The notes under the pieces were generated by a model that made no database searches, had not been told where the DNA came from, and saw only the letters and a list, made by a program, of their open reading frames with translations. DNA of 64,000 nucleotides from Thermococcus litoralis DSM 5473. Its GTDB lineage: Archaea; Methanobacteriota_B; Thermococci; Thermococcales; Thermococcaceae. The stretch lies in contig NC_022084.1 of the NCBI RefSeq assembly GCF_000246985.2, positions 577,291 to 641,290 on the forward strand, read 5' to 3'. Of the stretch, positions 26,159 to 34,923 are shown one piece after another. Within the stretch, counting starts at the first letter, position 1. Each line of letters opens with the position of its first letter. The position numbers and the translations under genes were made by a program.

Positions 26159-26824
26159 ATGGAGAATAAAAACGTCTTTGCGCTAATAGTTGTAATTGCT
26201 TTCCTTGGCTTTGTGGTTAATTACTACACCGACCACTATCGAGGCGGAGAAATCTACGAAGCCGCGAATAGAGGCTTTACTTTACTCACACAAGGATTTA
26301 ACGTTACTGTTTTTGTGGAAACTGTGGATGGAAAAACTTTAGAGGGCGAGCTTTTTTCGGTTAGCGGCTCAACAATTTACATCATCAAGGATGGAAAGAC
26401 GCTTGCTATAGGGGGACCATCCGCCACAAAGGAGGATATAAGGGCAAAGCATATTGAGATTAAAGCAAAGGGAAGTGTTTACGTTTATGAGCTCCCTCCC
26501 AGGAGCGGCAAGTGCAGTGAAGTCATTGAGCAACTCAAGGTGGACGCCTACTCCGAGCGCTTTTCGGGGATAATATTCGTAAAGGGCCTTACTGACCCCA
26601 TAGAGATAGGAAAGCTCAAATACAACGTGGATTACCTCACTTATGGTTCCATTGATGTAAAGCAGTCCCTCCAAGATGGCGTGATTTTGACGGCAGGAAT
26701 GGTGCCAATTGAGATGCTGGAGAAGTACATTGGAGATAAGGAAGTTTACATGTACGGGACGCTCTACGTGAACTCAGAGGAGCGCAATTTGCCCCTCAGG
26801 GTGCTAGGGGTGAAGACCCTATGA
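26159..26824 (+). CDS. Membrane-anchored protein of unknown function
   Basis: 221 aa. One N-terminal membrane helix (about residues 5-22) is followed by a soluble, beta-rich domain outside or inside the cell. No family is recognised. The ATG at 26159 has GGTGATGA directly upstream. A TATA-like TTTTTTATAG lies near 26119-26128. The stop overlaps the ATG of the next gene, so it belongs with the membrane polymerase-like genes that follow. Start of a probable accessory island. Confidence 0.7.
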   Translation: MENKNVFALIVVIAFLGFVVNYYTDHYRGGEIYEAANRGFTLLTQGFNVTVFVETVDGKTLEGELFSVSGSTIYIIKDGKTLAIGGPSATKEDIRAKHIEIKAKGSVYVYELPPRSGKCSEVIEQLKVDAYSERFSGIIFVKGLTDPIEIGKLKYNVDYLTYGSIDVKQSLQDGVILTAGMVPIEMLEKYIGDKEVYMYGTLYVNSEERNLPLRVLGVKTL

Positions 26825-27813
26825 GGCTGAAGCTCCCTCTTGTAATTCCCATCCTCTTCATGACGTTTATAGCTTTAGGCACCGCTTCATACAAGACGCT
26901 CCTAGTAGGCACCCTTTTCGCGATGGCTTTTTCGTACGGGATTTTTAAAGGCGAAGAGACGCCTTGGAAAGAGAAAGAGTTCAAAGTCATAAAGGAAGAA
27001 CACTTAGTTTGGGCTTTTTTAATATCGCTGCTTTTGATCGCGCTCCAGATATTTATGATTAAGAAGGTACCCCTCTTGGATTCGTCAGCTAGGCACCTAT
27101 TAAATCCCCACCTAACAGCTTTAACATACTTTTTAGGTGTTCCCTCAAGCGTATATCTTTTTTCAAAAGGGAAGAAATATTCGCTCGTTTACCCATTTCT
27201 CGTAGCATTATATGGGTATAGAACTCCTGTTTTAGTGAGCTTTTTAGCGTTTGCAGTCGCTTATTTTGATGGGAAAGACATCGAATTAAAGCACTTAGCA
27301 GGCTTCTCGCTCCTAATTTTGGCTGGGCTTGTAGGGATTGCTCTCGCGAGGGGAGAAGCATTAGGCACGCAACTCGTTAGGGTTCAAGCGACGACTTCTG
27401 TTTTAGATGTCATAATCGATAGGACTCCTTGGCACGGTTTTTATCACGGTTATCTCCAGTGGACGGGAATTAGATCATACCTCCTGGGTGGTTATTCACC
27501 AAGGGTCCTAGTGGCACGCTTTTTGCACATGACGACGGGTGTTTCAATAACACCAACACTTTTGGGGGGTATGTACTTGGATTTTGGAGTTTTCTCAATC
27601 ATTGAAGGCTTTTTGCTCGGAGTGTATTACGGCATGATAAGCAAGGCTAAGAGTCTTCTTTTGAAAGTGATTTACTACACTACTCTCGCCTACGGCATCG
27701 TAGGTGTTGAGACGGGAATTTTGGATTTACCAGTTTATTTGTTCTTCTTCGTAGGCTTCTACGCCTTGATAAGGGGTAAATACGCCGTAAGGGTGATGAA
27801 AGTTGAAGAGTGA
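26821..27813 (+). CDS. Multi-spanning membrane protein, oligosaccharide repeat polymerase-like
   Basis: 330 aa, about 10 membrane helices, no sharp catalytic motif. Its C-terminal third (TPTLLGGMYLDFGVFSIIEGFLLGVYYG) aligns with the same part of the two proteins at 27803 and 30317 (TYTIFGQPAYDLGIFGLFEAFLMGVAL there). This pattern of a large loop followed by G-x-x-x-D-x-G-x-x-G and a helix with Glu resembles Wzy-type or EpsG-like polymerases of surface polysaccharides. The function is an inference from topology and neighbours. It overlaps both neighbours. Confidence 0.6.
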   Translation: MRLKLPLVIPILFMTFIALGTASYKTLLVGTLFAMAFSYGIFKGEETPWKEKEFKVIKEEHLVWAFLISLLLIALQIFMIKKVPLLDSSARHLLNPHLTALTYFLGVPSSVYLFSKGKKYSLVYPFLVALYGYRTPVLVSFLAFAVAYFDGKDIELKHLAGFSLLILAGLVGIALARGEALGTQLVRVQATTSVLDVIIDRTPWHGFYHGYLQWTGIRSYLLGGYSPRVLVARFLHMTTGVSITPTLLGGMYLDFGVFSIIEGFLLGVYYGMISKAKSLLLKVIYYTTLAYGIVGVETGILDLPVYLFFFVGFYALIRGKYAVRVMKVEE

Positions 27814-28897
27814 TAGAATCTTTGCACTCTTTTTAGCCACCTACCTCTCGCTTGCACTACTCGGAAAGTTCGCGTTTAAGAGTTATCTCGGCGAGCTTAA
27901 CTTAAGTGCCCTCCTCTATGCCTTGACGTTTTCTTTGACGCTATTCTTGGGGTATAACAGTGAAAAGAGGTTTAACCTTCCATTTGAGCGGGCTTATGTT
28001 TACCTCATACTTAGCATTTTAGTCAGTTCAGCGGCGGGAATTTTGGGGGTTGTGGCTGTTTTGACCGTTCTCTTTGGCGGGATGCTTATTCTAAGAAGAA
28101 GCGTGGATGGGTACTATAAACACGCTTACTACGCCGGAATAGCTTTGGTGGTGATCCTTCCCCTCTTGGCGATGTGTAAAGGCGTAATCCCCATTCTAAA
28201 CCCCCAAACGAGGTACAGTGATTTAAAAGACCTATACTTGGCATCTGCCCTTTTTGCTTCTTTCCTCCTTGCATATAAGCCGAGCCTCATTGTTTTCCTC
28301 GTGGGGGAAGCTTTTGCAGTAGTTTCAACTTTTAGGAGCAATGCGCTCATAATTTTTTTAGCCTACTTGTTTAGGGCTGAGAAAAAGGAGCTCAAACGGC
28401 TTTTAATAATTGGCGTCCCTTTGGTGGGTTTGGCGTTCTTAGCGCGCTTCTACGCAACGAAGAGTGTGTACTCCATTTGGAAGCTCGGCTTTGCTCAAAG
28501 TTTGGTTTATAGGGCTGGTTTCTCGTACATGGTTTACGAAAAGCTCTTCTCATTAGGCATGCCTGTTGGGAAGTTCGGACTTCTCCTCAACCCGAATGCG
28601 AGAGAATACGTCGCGGCCCTTTTTGGCAAGGCAAACAATTACACTTATACAATTTTTGGGCAGCCGGCTTATGATTTGGGTATTTTTGGGCTTTTTGAAG
28701 CTTTCCTCATGGGAGTAGCATTGAGAGACTCTGAGAGGTTGCCCGCGTTTAAAGCCCTCAGTTTGACTTTTTTAATCTTGGCAATTGAGAATGGTTTTGA
28801 CGCTTTAAACTTTGGGATTTTAATGGTTTCAGCCTACTTTGCCTTATTTCTTAGTAAAGACATTGCCACTATTGGAGGGATAGAAAATGCATGTTAA
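27803..28897 (+). CDS. Multi-spanning membrane protein, oligosaccharide repeat polymerase-like (paralogue)
   Basis: 364 aa, about 10-12 membrane helices. It shares the FGQPAYDLGIFGLFEAF region with its neighbours. The best start is the TTG at 27803, which has GGTGAT five bases upstream and lies inside the end of the preceding gene. The stop overlaps the start of the glycosyltransferase. A role in polymerising a surface glycan is inferred. The tandem arrangement suggests old duplication and divergence. Confidence 0.62.
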   Translation: MKSDRIFALFLATYLSLALLGKFAFKSYLGELNLSALLYALTFSLTLFLGYNSEKRFNLPFERAYVYLILSILVSSAAGILGVVAVLTVLFGGMLILRRSVDGYYKHAYYAGIALVVILPLLAMCKGVIPILNPQTRYSDLKDLYLASALFASFLLAYKPSLIVFLVGEAFAVVSTFRSNALIIFLAYLFRAEKKELKRLLIIGVPLVGLAFLARFYATKSVYSIWKLGFAQSLVYRAGFSYMVYEKLFSLGMPVGKFGLLLNPNAREYVAALFGKANNYTYTIFGQPAYDLGIFGLFEAFLMGVALRDSERLPAFKALSLTFLILAIENGFDALNFGILMVSAYFALFLSKDIATIGGIENAC

Positions 28898-30359
28898 TAA
28901 AGTGAAGAGGGTTGTTGGGAGCAATTTGGTTTTAGTTTGCATATTTCTAGTGGCTTTGAGTCTAAGCTTACTTTTTCAGCCTCCTAAGTTGAGTATAACC
29001 TACGATGAGGCTCTCTACATGATCATTGCAAGAAACCTCGCAAAGGATGTCTCGAGCTTTACATATCAAGGAGCATATATGATGTACCGCCCTCCTCTAT
29101 ACCCCTACACCCTCTCAATTTTTTATCGCCTTTTTAGCTATGATCATCACCTGAGAATAGCGAGAGTAATTTCTGCAATTTTCTACGCACTAACCGCCAC
29201 GTTAGTATACCTCTTCACAGTAGGGCTTTTCAAGGATCAGAAGAAAGGTGTTGCTGCAAGTATCTTCTACATTCTAAACCCCTTAAGCTTCACAATGTCA
29301 AATAGGGCCCTAGTCCACAGCGAGTTTTCCTTTTTCTACACTTTAGCAGTTTTTTTATTATACAAGGGATATAGGGACAGAAACAATAAAACAATTTATG
29401 CATCCTTCGTATCAGCAGGTTTGGCAGTTTTAACACGTTATACGGGACTTTCCATAATTGGAGTTTTTGTAGCATATCTATACTTAATCTCCCACTGGAA
29501 CTGGCTCAGGAAGAGAGAAACTTACATAGGATTTGCACTCTTTGCCTTAACTCTAGCACCTTGGCTGTATTTAGCTCACACTCGTTATGATGGTGCTCTT
29601 AAACCATTCTCAGTTGCAATGGCGGTTGTTACAAAAGATACACCAGTTTCAACATTCAGGTACCTTAGTGAAGTTTTGGAAATCTTAGGAGTTCCAATCA
29701 TAATATTAACCCTCTTAGGATTTGGAAGTCTTAAAAAAGACGATATTGGGTGGTTGACAATCAGCTGGGGAATTGTTGGCATCTTTGGGATATTAACCGT
29801 CACGCACAAAGAGCCAAGATTTCTGACTTTTCTAATGCCTCTAGTGGGAATCCTTTGTGCACAAGGTGTTTTCTCGGTGAGTGAGTTATTTTTCAAGCAC
29901 GTTTCATTTTTAAACCGATTCAAAATGGTGTTTTTAGTTCTAATTATTGGAATTGGTCTTGTATCATCTATCCATCATTTGCTTCAATATAAGCAAACTT
30001 GGGACATTCAATACCTTGAAGAGGGGAAGGCTTTTCAATATGCTAGTGAGAACTTCAATCCGAGGTTTATTGGAGTAAGCCCTAGACTTTACACTCTGGC
30101 TGGTTATTACTTCCCTAACTCCAGAGTTTATCCCTTGCTCTTGACAGATTACATAAAAACTAGCGTTAAGAATGGGAGGTTTGACTTGATAGTGTGGCAG
30201 TGTAGAAACAGTATAATAAAAGATATAGAGGAATCCCACAAATACAAACTCGTCAATGAATTCAATGATGGAAAAATAAAGATTTTTGTCAAGATAACTG
30301 TGGCATCACCTCCTGAAGCCACTCAGTCAAATTACCAAGAGATTACGAAAACAAATTGA
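28887..30359 (+). CDS. PMT/ArnT-type dolichol-phosphate sugar glycosyltransferase (GT39/GT83-like)
   Basis: 490 aa, about 11 membrane helices. The first external loop has the catalytic-type acidic pattern (ITYDEALYMIIARNLA, residues about 33-48), then YRPPLYPY, as in PMT-family and ArnT-like enzymes, which use polyprenyl-phosphate sugars and transfer them outside the membrane. The C-terminal part is a soluble domain. GGAGGGAT precedes the ATG. It is surrounded by polymerase-like proteins, which fits a surface glycan or protein glycosylation locus. Its 3' end abuts the truncated paralogue. Confidence 0.8.
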   Translation: MHVNKVKRVVGSNLVLVCIFLVALSLSLLFQPPKLSITYDEALYMIIARNLAKDVSSFTYQGAYMMYRPPLYPYTLSIFYRLFSYDHHLRIARVISAIFYALTATLVYLFTVGLFKDQKKGVAASIFYILNPLSFTMSNRALVHSEFSFFYTLAVFLLYKGYRDRNNKTIYASFVSAGLAVLTRYTGLSIIGVFVAYLYLISHWNWLRKRETYIGFALFALTLAPWLYLAHTRYDGALKPFSVAMAVVTKDTPVSTFRYLSEVLEILGVPIIILTLLGFGSLKKDDIGWLTISWGIVGIFGILTVTHKEPRFLTFLMPLVGILCAQGVFSVSELFFKHVSFLNRFKMVFLVLIIGIGLVSSIHHLLQYKQTWDIQYLEEGKAFQYASENFNPRFIGVSPRLYTLAGYYFPNSRVYPLLLTDYIKTSVKNGRFDLIVWQCRNSIIKDIEESHKYKLVNEFNDGKIKIFVKITVASPPEATQSNYQEITKTN

Positions 30360-30802
30360 CGTTCAGACAAGCCTTAATCGGACTACCAGTTTTCTTATTT
30401 GTTGTCTTCTTAAGTGGAAATCTTGAAGCCCTTTTGGTCAGAATGGGATTTACATTCTTGATTTTCCATAACATAGTTTCAGTCTCTCTCCCATTTGGCT
30501 TTTTCCACGGCAAATTGTTACTCCACAGCGACCCAAGGTGGAGAGTTGCATTTATGTTTACCCTTAACGGTAGGTACACCTACTTCCTCTTCGGCCAGCC
30601 AATAGCGGATTTTGGAATCCTTGGGGTAGTTGAGGCGTATCTATTTGGAAGTTTGCTTAGATTATCAGAAACTAACAAAAAAACCGCAAGTGTTGTTTTG
30701 GCGACGTTAATATATGCCCTTGAGAGCGGAGTGGATGCCTTTATTCTTTCCGTGTTGTTGCTTTTTGGCGGGGTTTATTCAAAGTACGCATCGAAAGGCT
30801 AA
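30317..30802 (+). pseudogene. Truncated copy of the polymerase-like membrane protein
   Basis: An open frame from about 30317 (only a TTG at 30356 as possible start) gives about 150 residues that align with the C-terminal half of the protein at 27803: both have a G-K-x-L-L-L segment, then YTYxxFGQP, D-x-G-I-x-G and a final E-x-G-x-D-A helix. The N-terminal half is missing. The fragment overlaps the end of the glycosyltransferase gene. It looks like a remnant of a third family member, displaced by the glycosyltransferase. Confidence 0.65.
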
Positions 30803-30839
30803 AATACAAATTTGAACTTAGTCACATCGGTGAACTCCA

Positions 30840-31982
30840 ATGAATCCTCTCGAAGAAGCCCTCAAAATTAAAGATCAGATAATTGCCTGGCGTAGGGATT
30901 TTCACATGCATCCCGAGCTCGGCTACGAGGAAGAAAGAACCTCAAAAATTGTTGAGGAACACTTGAGAGAGTGGGGATACAGAATCAAGCGCGTGGGAAC
31001 TGGAATAATAGCGGATATTGGCAAAGGAGAAAAAACTGTGGCTTTAAGGGCTGATATGGACGCTTTACCAGTCCAGGAGGAGAACGATGTCCCTTACAAG
31101 TCCAGAATTCCGGGAAAAATGCACGCTTGTGGACATGACGCTCACACTGCAATGCTCCTCGGAGCAGCGAAAATAATAGCTGAGCATGAAAACGAGCTCC
31201 CTAACAAAGTGAGATTACTCTTTCAGCCAGCAGAGGAGGGAGGAAATGGAGCATTGAAGATGATAGAAGGAGGAGCTCTTGAAGGAGTTAATGCCATCTT
31301 TGGCATCCACGTATGGATGGAACTGCCGAGCGGTGTTGTTGGAATTAGAGAAGGGCCTTTCATGGCAGGAGTTGGGAGGTTTGAGGTAGAGATAGAAGGC
31401 AAAGGGGGTCATGGGGCTTCACCTCACGAAACCATCGATCCAATTCCAATTGCGGCTCAAGTGATCTTAGCTTTCCAAACAATCATAAGCAGAAACCTTA
31501 ATCCTCTAGAGAGTGGGGTTGTGAGCGTAGGCTCAATAAAAGCCGGAGAGGCCTTTAACGTGATTCCAGAGAGAGTTTATATGAGCGGCACCTACAGATT
31601 CTTCACGTCAGAAACAAAAAGCCTTATTGAAAAAAGAATTGAAGAGATTTTAAAGGGCACAACATTAGCTAACAATGCTTCGTATGGGCTTAAAATAGAA
31701 GAAGTTGGCCCTCCAACGATAAACGACCCAGAAATGGTATCTCTTGCTAGAAAGGTTGCCCAAAATCTCGGACTGAAAGTAGAAGAAGTTCCAAAGACCA
31801 TGGGGGCTGAAGACTTTGCATTCTACCTCCAAAAGGTACCGGGAGCATTTATAGCTCTGGGCATTAAAAATGAGGAAAAGGGAATAATCTATCCTCACCA
31901 CCATCCAAGATTTAATGTTGACGAAGACGTGTTACACTTGGGAACTGCATTGGAAGTTGGATTAGTTTTTGAAAGAATTTGA
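30840..31982 (+). CDS. M20-family metal-dependent amidohydrolase / carboxypeptidase
   Basis: 380 aa. Metal ligands of the M20D family are visible: HACGHDAHTAML at about residues 97-108, QPAEEGGNGA with the catalytic Glu at about 132, HVW at about 157, and the last His in YPHHHPRF. It is close to thermostable carboxypeptidases of archaea and IAA-amino-acid hydrolases, which remove acyl groups from amino acids or cut C-terminal residues. The family is certain. The substrate is not. Confidence 0.9.
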   Translation: MNPLEEALKIKDQIIAWRRDFHMHPELGYEEERTSKIVEEHLREWGYRIKRVGTGIIADIGKGEKTVALRADMDALPVQEENDVPYKSRIPGKMHACGHDAHTAMLLGAAKIIAEHENELPNKVRLLFQPAEEGGNGALKMIEGGALEGVNAIFGIHVWMELPSGVVGIREGPFMAGVGRFEVEIEGKGGHGASPHETIDPIPIAAQVILAFQTIISRNLNPLESGVVSVGSIKAGEAFNVIPERVYMSGTYRFFTSETKSLIEKRIEEILKGTTLANNASYGLKIEEVGPPTINDPEMVSLARKVAQNLGLKVEEVPKTMGAEDFAFYLQKVPGAFIALGIKNEEKGIIYPHHHPRFNVDEDVLHLGTALEVGLVFERI

Positions 31983-32019
31983 TTGGATTATTTTCCATTT
32001 TTTGTATAATATCCAATCC
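31981..32019 (+). terminator. Inverted repeat after the M20 gene
   Basis: GATTGGAT begins at the stop codon and pairs with ATCCAATC at 32011-32018. The loop contains two T-runs. This could end transcription of the M20 gene, since archaeal termination mostly relies on T-runs. The hairpin may be only incidental. Confidence 0.35.
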
Positions 32020-32129
32020 CTACTGAAATTTATGACGTAAGTTTTGACTTCTTGTTATTGGTGCTTCATTGACAGATTTGCATCAGCGGAGGACAACTAA
32101 AACATCTTGAGGTCATCTTTATACAGCAA

Positions 32130-32146
32130 TGCCGAAATGCTTATAT
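32130..32146 (+). promoter_or_regulatory. BRE/TATA promoter of small secreted protein gene
   Basis: CGAAATGCTTATATTC matches an archaeal BRE plus TATA box. It lies about 55 bases before the ATG at 32198, which leaves a short leader with GGGGTGAT as ribosome binding site. Confidence 0.55.
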
Positions 32147-32197
32147 TCAACAACACCTAAATACTAATGACGAACAACATAATCGGGGTGATAAAAA

Positions 32198-32575
32198 ATG
32201 AAAAAATACATTGCCGCAGTTATAGTTTTGTTTTTGGCATCTATGGTAGCTCCATTGACAACAGCTACTGGAGAAAATAGCAACTCCCGAATAGGATCTC
32301 TTCAGTACTTTTATTACCTAAGATACAATGAGGGAATAGAGAAATTTGACGAACTCTACAACAAAAGCATAGAGCTTGGAGTAAGTGAAGAGACACTAGA
32401 AATGGTTCTCGAATACAAAGAGATGGCCGAAAAGGAATATGAGCTCGCATGGAAATTTGGGCATCCACTTAAGGGACACATCCAGACCTTTGTTCATATG
32501 AGGAGAGCCTATTTGTACTTGATGGAGGCAATAGAAATCCTTGAAAAAGCTACTGCAGAGTTTGAATCTTCTTGA
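32198..32575 (+). CDS. Small secreted helical protein, unknown
   Basis: 125 aa. A signal peptide of about 25 residues (MKKYIAAVIVLFLASMVAP, likely cut near ATG) is followed by a fully helical domain of about 100 residues, with aromatic and acidic residues in a regular pattern (two to three long helices). There is no cysteine and no recognised family. It stands alone with its own clear promoter and so may be strongly expressed. Confidence 0.72.
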   Translation: MKKYIAAVIVLFLASMVAPLTTATGENSNSRIGSLQYFYYLRYNEGIEKFDELYNKSIELGVSEETLEMVLEYKEMAEKEYELAWKFGHPLKGHIQTFVHMRRAYLYLMEAIEILEKATAEFESS

Positions 32576-32653
32576 GATTTTTCAATTTTTGTCATTTAGT
32601 GTTCCTTGAATTAACTTTTTAAACCCTCTCTTCTCTCCTTATTCTGTGATAAC

Positions 32654-32953
32654 ATGAAAATCTATGTCAAGGTCTATCGTGTTCAAGGAGAAGTTCTTGT
32701 TGCCGCATGTGATGAAGAGCTGTTGGGTAAAACCTTCAGAGAAGGCGAGCTCAAATTAGAGGTAAAAGAGAGATTCTACAAAGGTGAACTCAGAGAAGTT
32801 GAAGAGCTTGAGTCCCTGCTGGAAGAGGCCACAATAGCAAATCTCACCGGAGAGAGGTGCGTAAAAAAAGCCATTGAGCTGGGCTATGTAGATGAAAAGA
32901 GAGTCCTTTACATCCAAGGAGTCCCTCATGCCCAAATGGCAAAGCTGTTATGA
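32654..32953 (+). CDS. DUF424 family protein
   Basis: 99 aa, the normal length of the archaeal DUF424 family. It starts with a beta-strand-rich part (KIYVKVYRVQGEVLVAACDEELLGK) and has the conserved ANLTGERCVKKAIELGYV, then VPHAQ. The role is unknown. It often lies near translation genes, and here NMD3 is close by. Its end overlaps the stop of the convergent gene by six bases. Confidence 0.85.
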   Translation: MKIYVKVYRVQGEVLVAACDEELLGKTFREGELKLEVKERFYKGELREVEELESLLEEATIANLTGERCVKKAIELGYVDEKRVLYIQGVPHAQMAKLL

Positions 32954-33613
32954 AGAGATACACCATGGAGAGTACTTGGCAACAAGGATAATGTCTTCAA
33001 TATCTACAACATCCAAAACATAGAGCACTGTTCTTCCCTTGAACTCTTCAATAAGGGATGAATTAACCGGAATTACAAACTGCAGAATTTTATCAGATGC
33101 TGGATAGTAAAAGGCCATTTTCCGAATCCTTGTCTCTTTTTTGGCTGGGTCACAATAATACAACGCATTGACCCCAATAACGTATTCTGTTCCATTAATT
33201 TCAATTGGTGGGGGAGTTCTCACAATCACCAAAGGAGAGTAATACACAGTGGCGTTCTCTGAGAGATTCCAAAGTTCCTCGATGGGGAGCTCTACAATCT
33301 CTCCCGAGACCCTACTAAGACAAGCAAAGTCTTTATCTGTTTCATTTTCAGACTGGAATTCTATAAACTCCCCTTCTGAACATGAGACACTCTGGTTTGG
33401 TTTTAGTGTTTCTATTGTGTACATTTTTATCTTCTCATAATTAAAATGGGGCAACTCCAAAAGAACGATCCTTTTCCTTGGAGGCATTTCTCCAATATAA
33501 TACTTCTTTTCTTCCCAAGAAGATACTTGCGAGTTCTGAGAATTAATCCAGAGATAAGCTAGGGTTGAAGAAACAAGGAGTAGAATCAAGACAAGGGGAA
33601 TTCGCTTGTTCAT
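32948..33613 (-). CDS. Membrane-anchored or secreted protein, unknown
   Basis: 221 aa with an N-terminal hydrophobic helix (residues 5-23) and an extracellular domain rich in beta strands. It has three internal cysteines and one near the C terminus, which might form disulfides. No family is recognised. It stands alone between DUF424 and NMD3. Confidence 0.7.
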   Translation of the reverse strand: MNKRIPLVLILLLVSSTLAYLWINSQNSQVSSWEEKKYYIGEMPPRKRIVLLELPHFNYEKIKMYTIETLKPNQSVSCSEGEFIEFQSENETDKDFACLSRVSGEIVELPIEELWNLSENATVYYSPLVIVRTPPPIEINGTEYVIGVNALYYCDPAKKETRIRKMAFYYPASDKILQFVIPVNSSLIEEFKGRTVLYVLDVVDIEDIILVAKYSPWCISS

Positions 33614-33714
33614 AACATATCCCTTTGTATTTTTATGTTAACTTCCTAAAAAATTTTATTCTTATAGAGGTTAAGTTTTTAATCGTGAAATCTCAGCTAC
33701 TAGTGGTGAGAGAA

Positions 33715-34872
33715 ATGAGCGAGAGATTTTGTTACAGATGTGGGATTAGCGAGAACGAAGGGGGGCCGTTGATAGACGGCCTCTGTCAGGTATGCTTTAG
33801 AAAGGAAAACCCCGTGCTTCTCATAGAAGATGAAATAAATACCGAGCTCTGTCAAAACTGTGGGAGCTATAAGGTTAGGGGGACATGGGTAGATCCAAAA
33901 ACTTACAACCTTGAAGAGCTTATCTTTGAAGTTGCCGATAATGCTCTCATTGAAAACCTCCTCCTTGATGAGAGAGTTAAAGAGGTAAAAATTGTTCCGA
34001 AAGAGGAGTTGGAGGAAATTGAAGAAGTGCCCGTAGGAACTGCATATGTGAGCTTTGAGCCAATTGAGTGGCACATAGAGTACTTTCCGGCAATAATCAA
34101 CTATGAAGTGGAAGTTAAAGCGAGAATTCACGAAATGCAAAAGGAGCTTCACCATGAGAAGAAGATGGTAACAGTCTATGTAAGGCAAACAGTATGTCCA
34201 AGGTGCCAAAAATTCCTAGGAGGTTATTTTGAGGCAATTTTGCAGGTTAGAGCTGAAGATAGAGTCTTAACAAAAGAAGAGAAAGATGAAATCTCAAAAC
34301 TAGTTGAGGAAAAAGTTGACGAAATAATGAAGCGCGACAGAATGGGCTTCATCCAAGATACTGTTGAAAAAGAAGAAGGAATAGACTTCTACATGGGATC
34401 AACAAGTGCTGCAAGAAAGCTTGCCCAAGCGATAAGGGATAAATATGGCGGGAGTATAAGTGAGGCTTATCAGCTGATTGGGCAGGACAGAATGACGAGC
34501 AAGGAAGTTTATAGGACAAGTGTTAGCGTTAGAATCCCAAAGTTTAGAAAAGGAGACATAGTGGGGGACAAAAAAGGCAACATATACAGGGTTGAAGATG
34601 TGAACGGAAAAGGGCTGTTCTTAAAGAACCTCTCCACTCACGAAAATGAACACAAAGACTGGAAAAGTGCAAAACGAGATGAAATAGACACAGTAGAGCA
34701 CGAGAGACTGGAAGCTATGGCAACAAGTTCAACTCCGAGAGAAGTCCAGTTTATGGATATGAACAGCTATGAGACCTTTGAGCTCGAAAAACCAGAAATT
34801 GAAGTAAAGGAAGGAGAAATTTACAGGCTCGTTAGGGTTAAAGGGAAATATTATATTGAAGGGAAAAAGTGA
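33715..34872 (+). CDS. nmd3: NMD3 homologue, 60S/50S subunit export-type adaptor
   Basis: 385 aa. The N terminus has the zinc-binding CxxC pairs of NMD3 (CYRCG, CQVC, CQNCG and CPRC further on). The conserved core with FYMGSTSAARKLAQAI follows. In eukaryotes NMD3 is the adaptor for export of the large ribosomal subunit; in archaea it is likely to act in 50S subunit assembly. I chose the ATG at 33715 (GGTGAG upstream), at which the zinc domain starts. An upstream in-frame start gives a 30-residue hydrophobic tail that the family lacks. Confidence 0.92.
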   Translation: MSERFCYRCGISENEGGPLIDGLCQVCFRKENPVLLIEDEINTELCQNCGSYKVRGTWVDPKTYNLEELIFEVADNALIENLLLDERVKEVKIVPKEELEEIEEVPVGTAYVSFEPIEWHIEYFPAIINYEVEVKARIHEMQKELHHEKKMVTVYVRQTVCPRCQKFLGGYFEAILQVRAEDRVLTKEEKDEISKLVEEKVDEIMKRDRMGFIQDTVEKEEGIDFYMGSTSAARKLAQAIRDKYGGSISEAYQLIGQDRMTSKEVYRTSVSVRIPKFRKGDIVGDKKGNIYRVEDVNGKGLFLKNLSTHENEHKDWKSAKRDEIDTVEHERLEAMATSSTPREVQFMDMNSYETFELEKPEIEVKEGEIYRLVRVKGKYYIEGKK

Positions 34873-34911
34873 CTGACCTCCTCCCCGCCCTGAAGGGCGA
34901 GGCTTTCAAAA
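34873..34911 (+). repeat. Solo IS200/IS605-type end palindrome
   Basis: CTGACCTCCTCCCCGCC followed by CTGAAGGGCGAGGCTTTCAAAAG. It contains the perfect hairpin CGCCC-TGAA-GGGCG at 34886-34899. The left part is identical to the left edge of the element at 20836, and the right part resembles its right edge. It lies between the convergent NMD3 and chemoreceptor genes and may act as a terminator. It looks like a deletion relic of the same element family. Confidence 0.7.
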
Positions 34912-34923
34912 GAAAAAAGTAAT

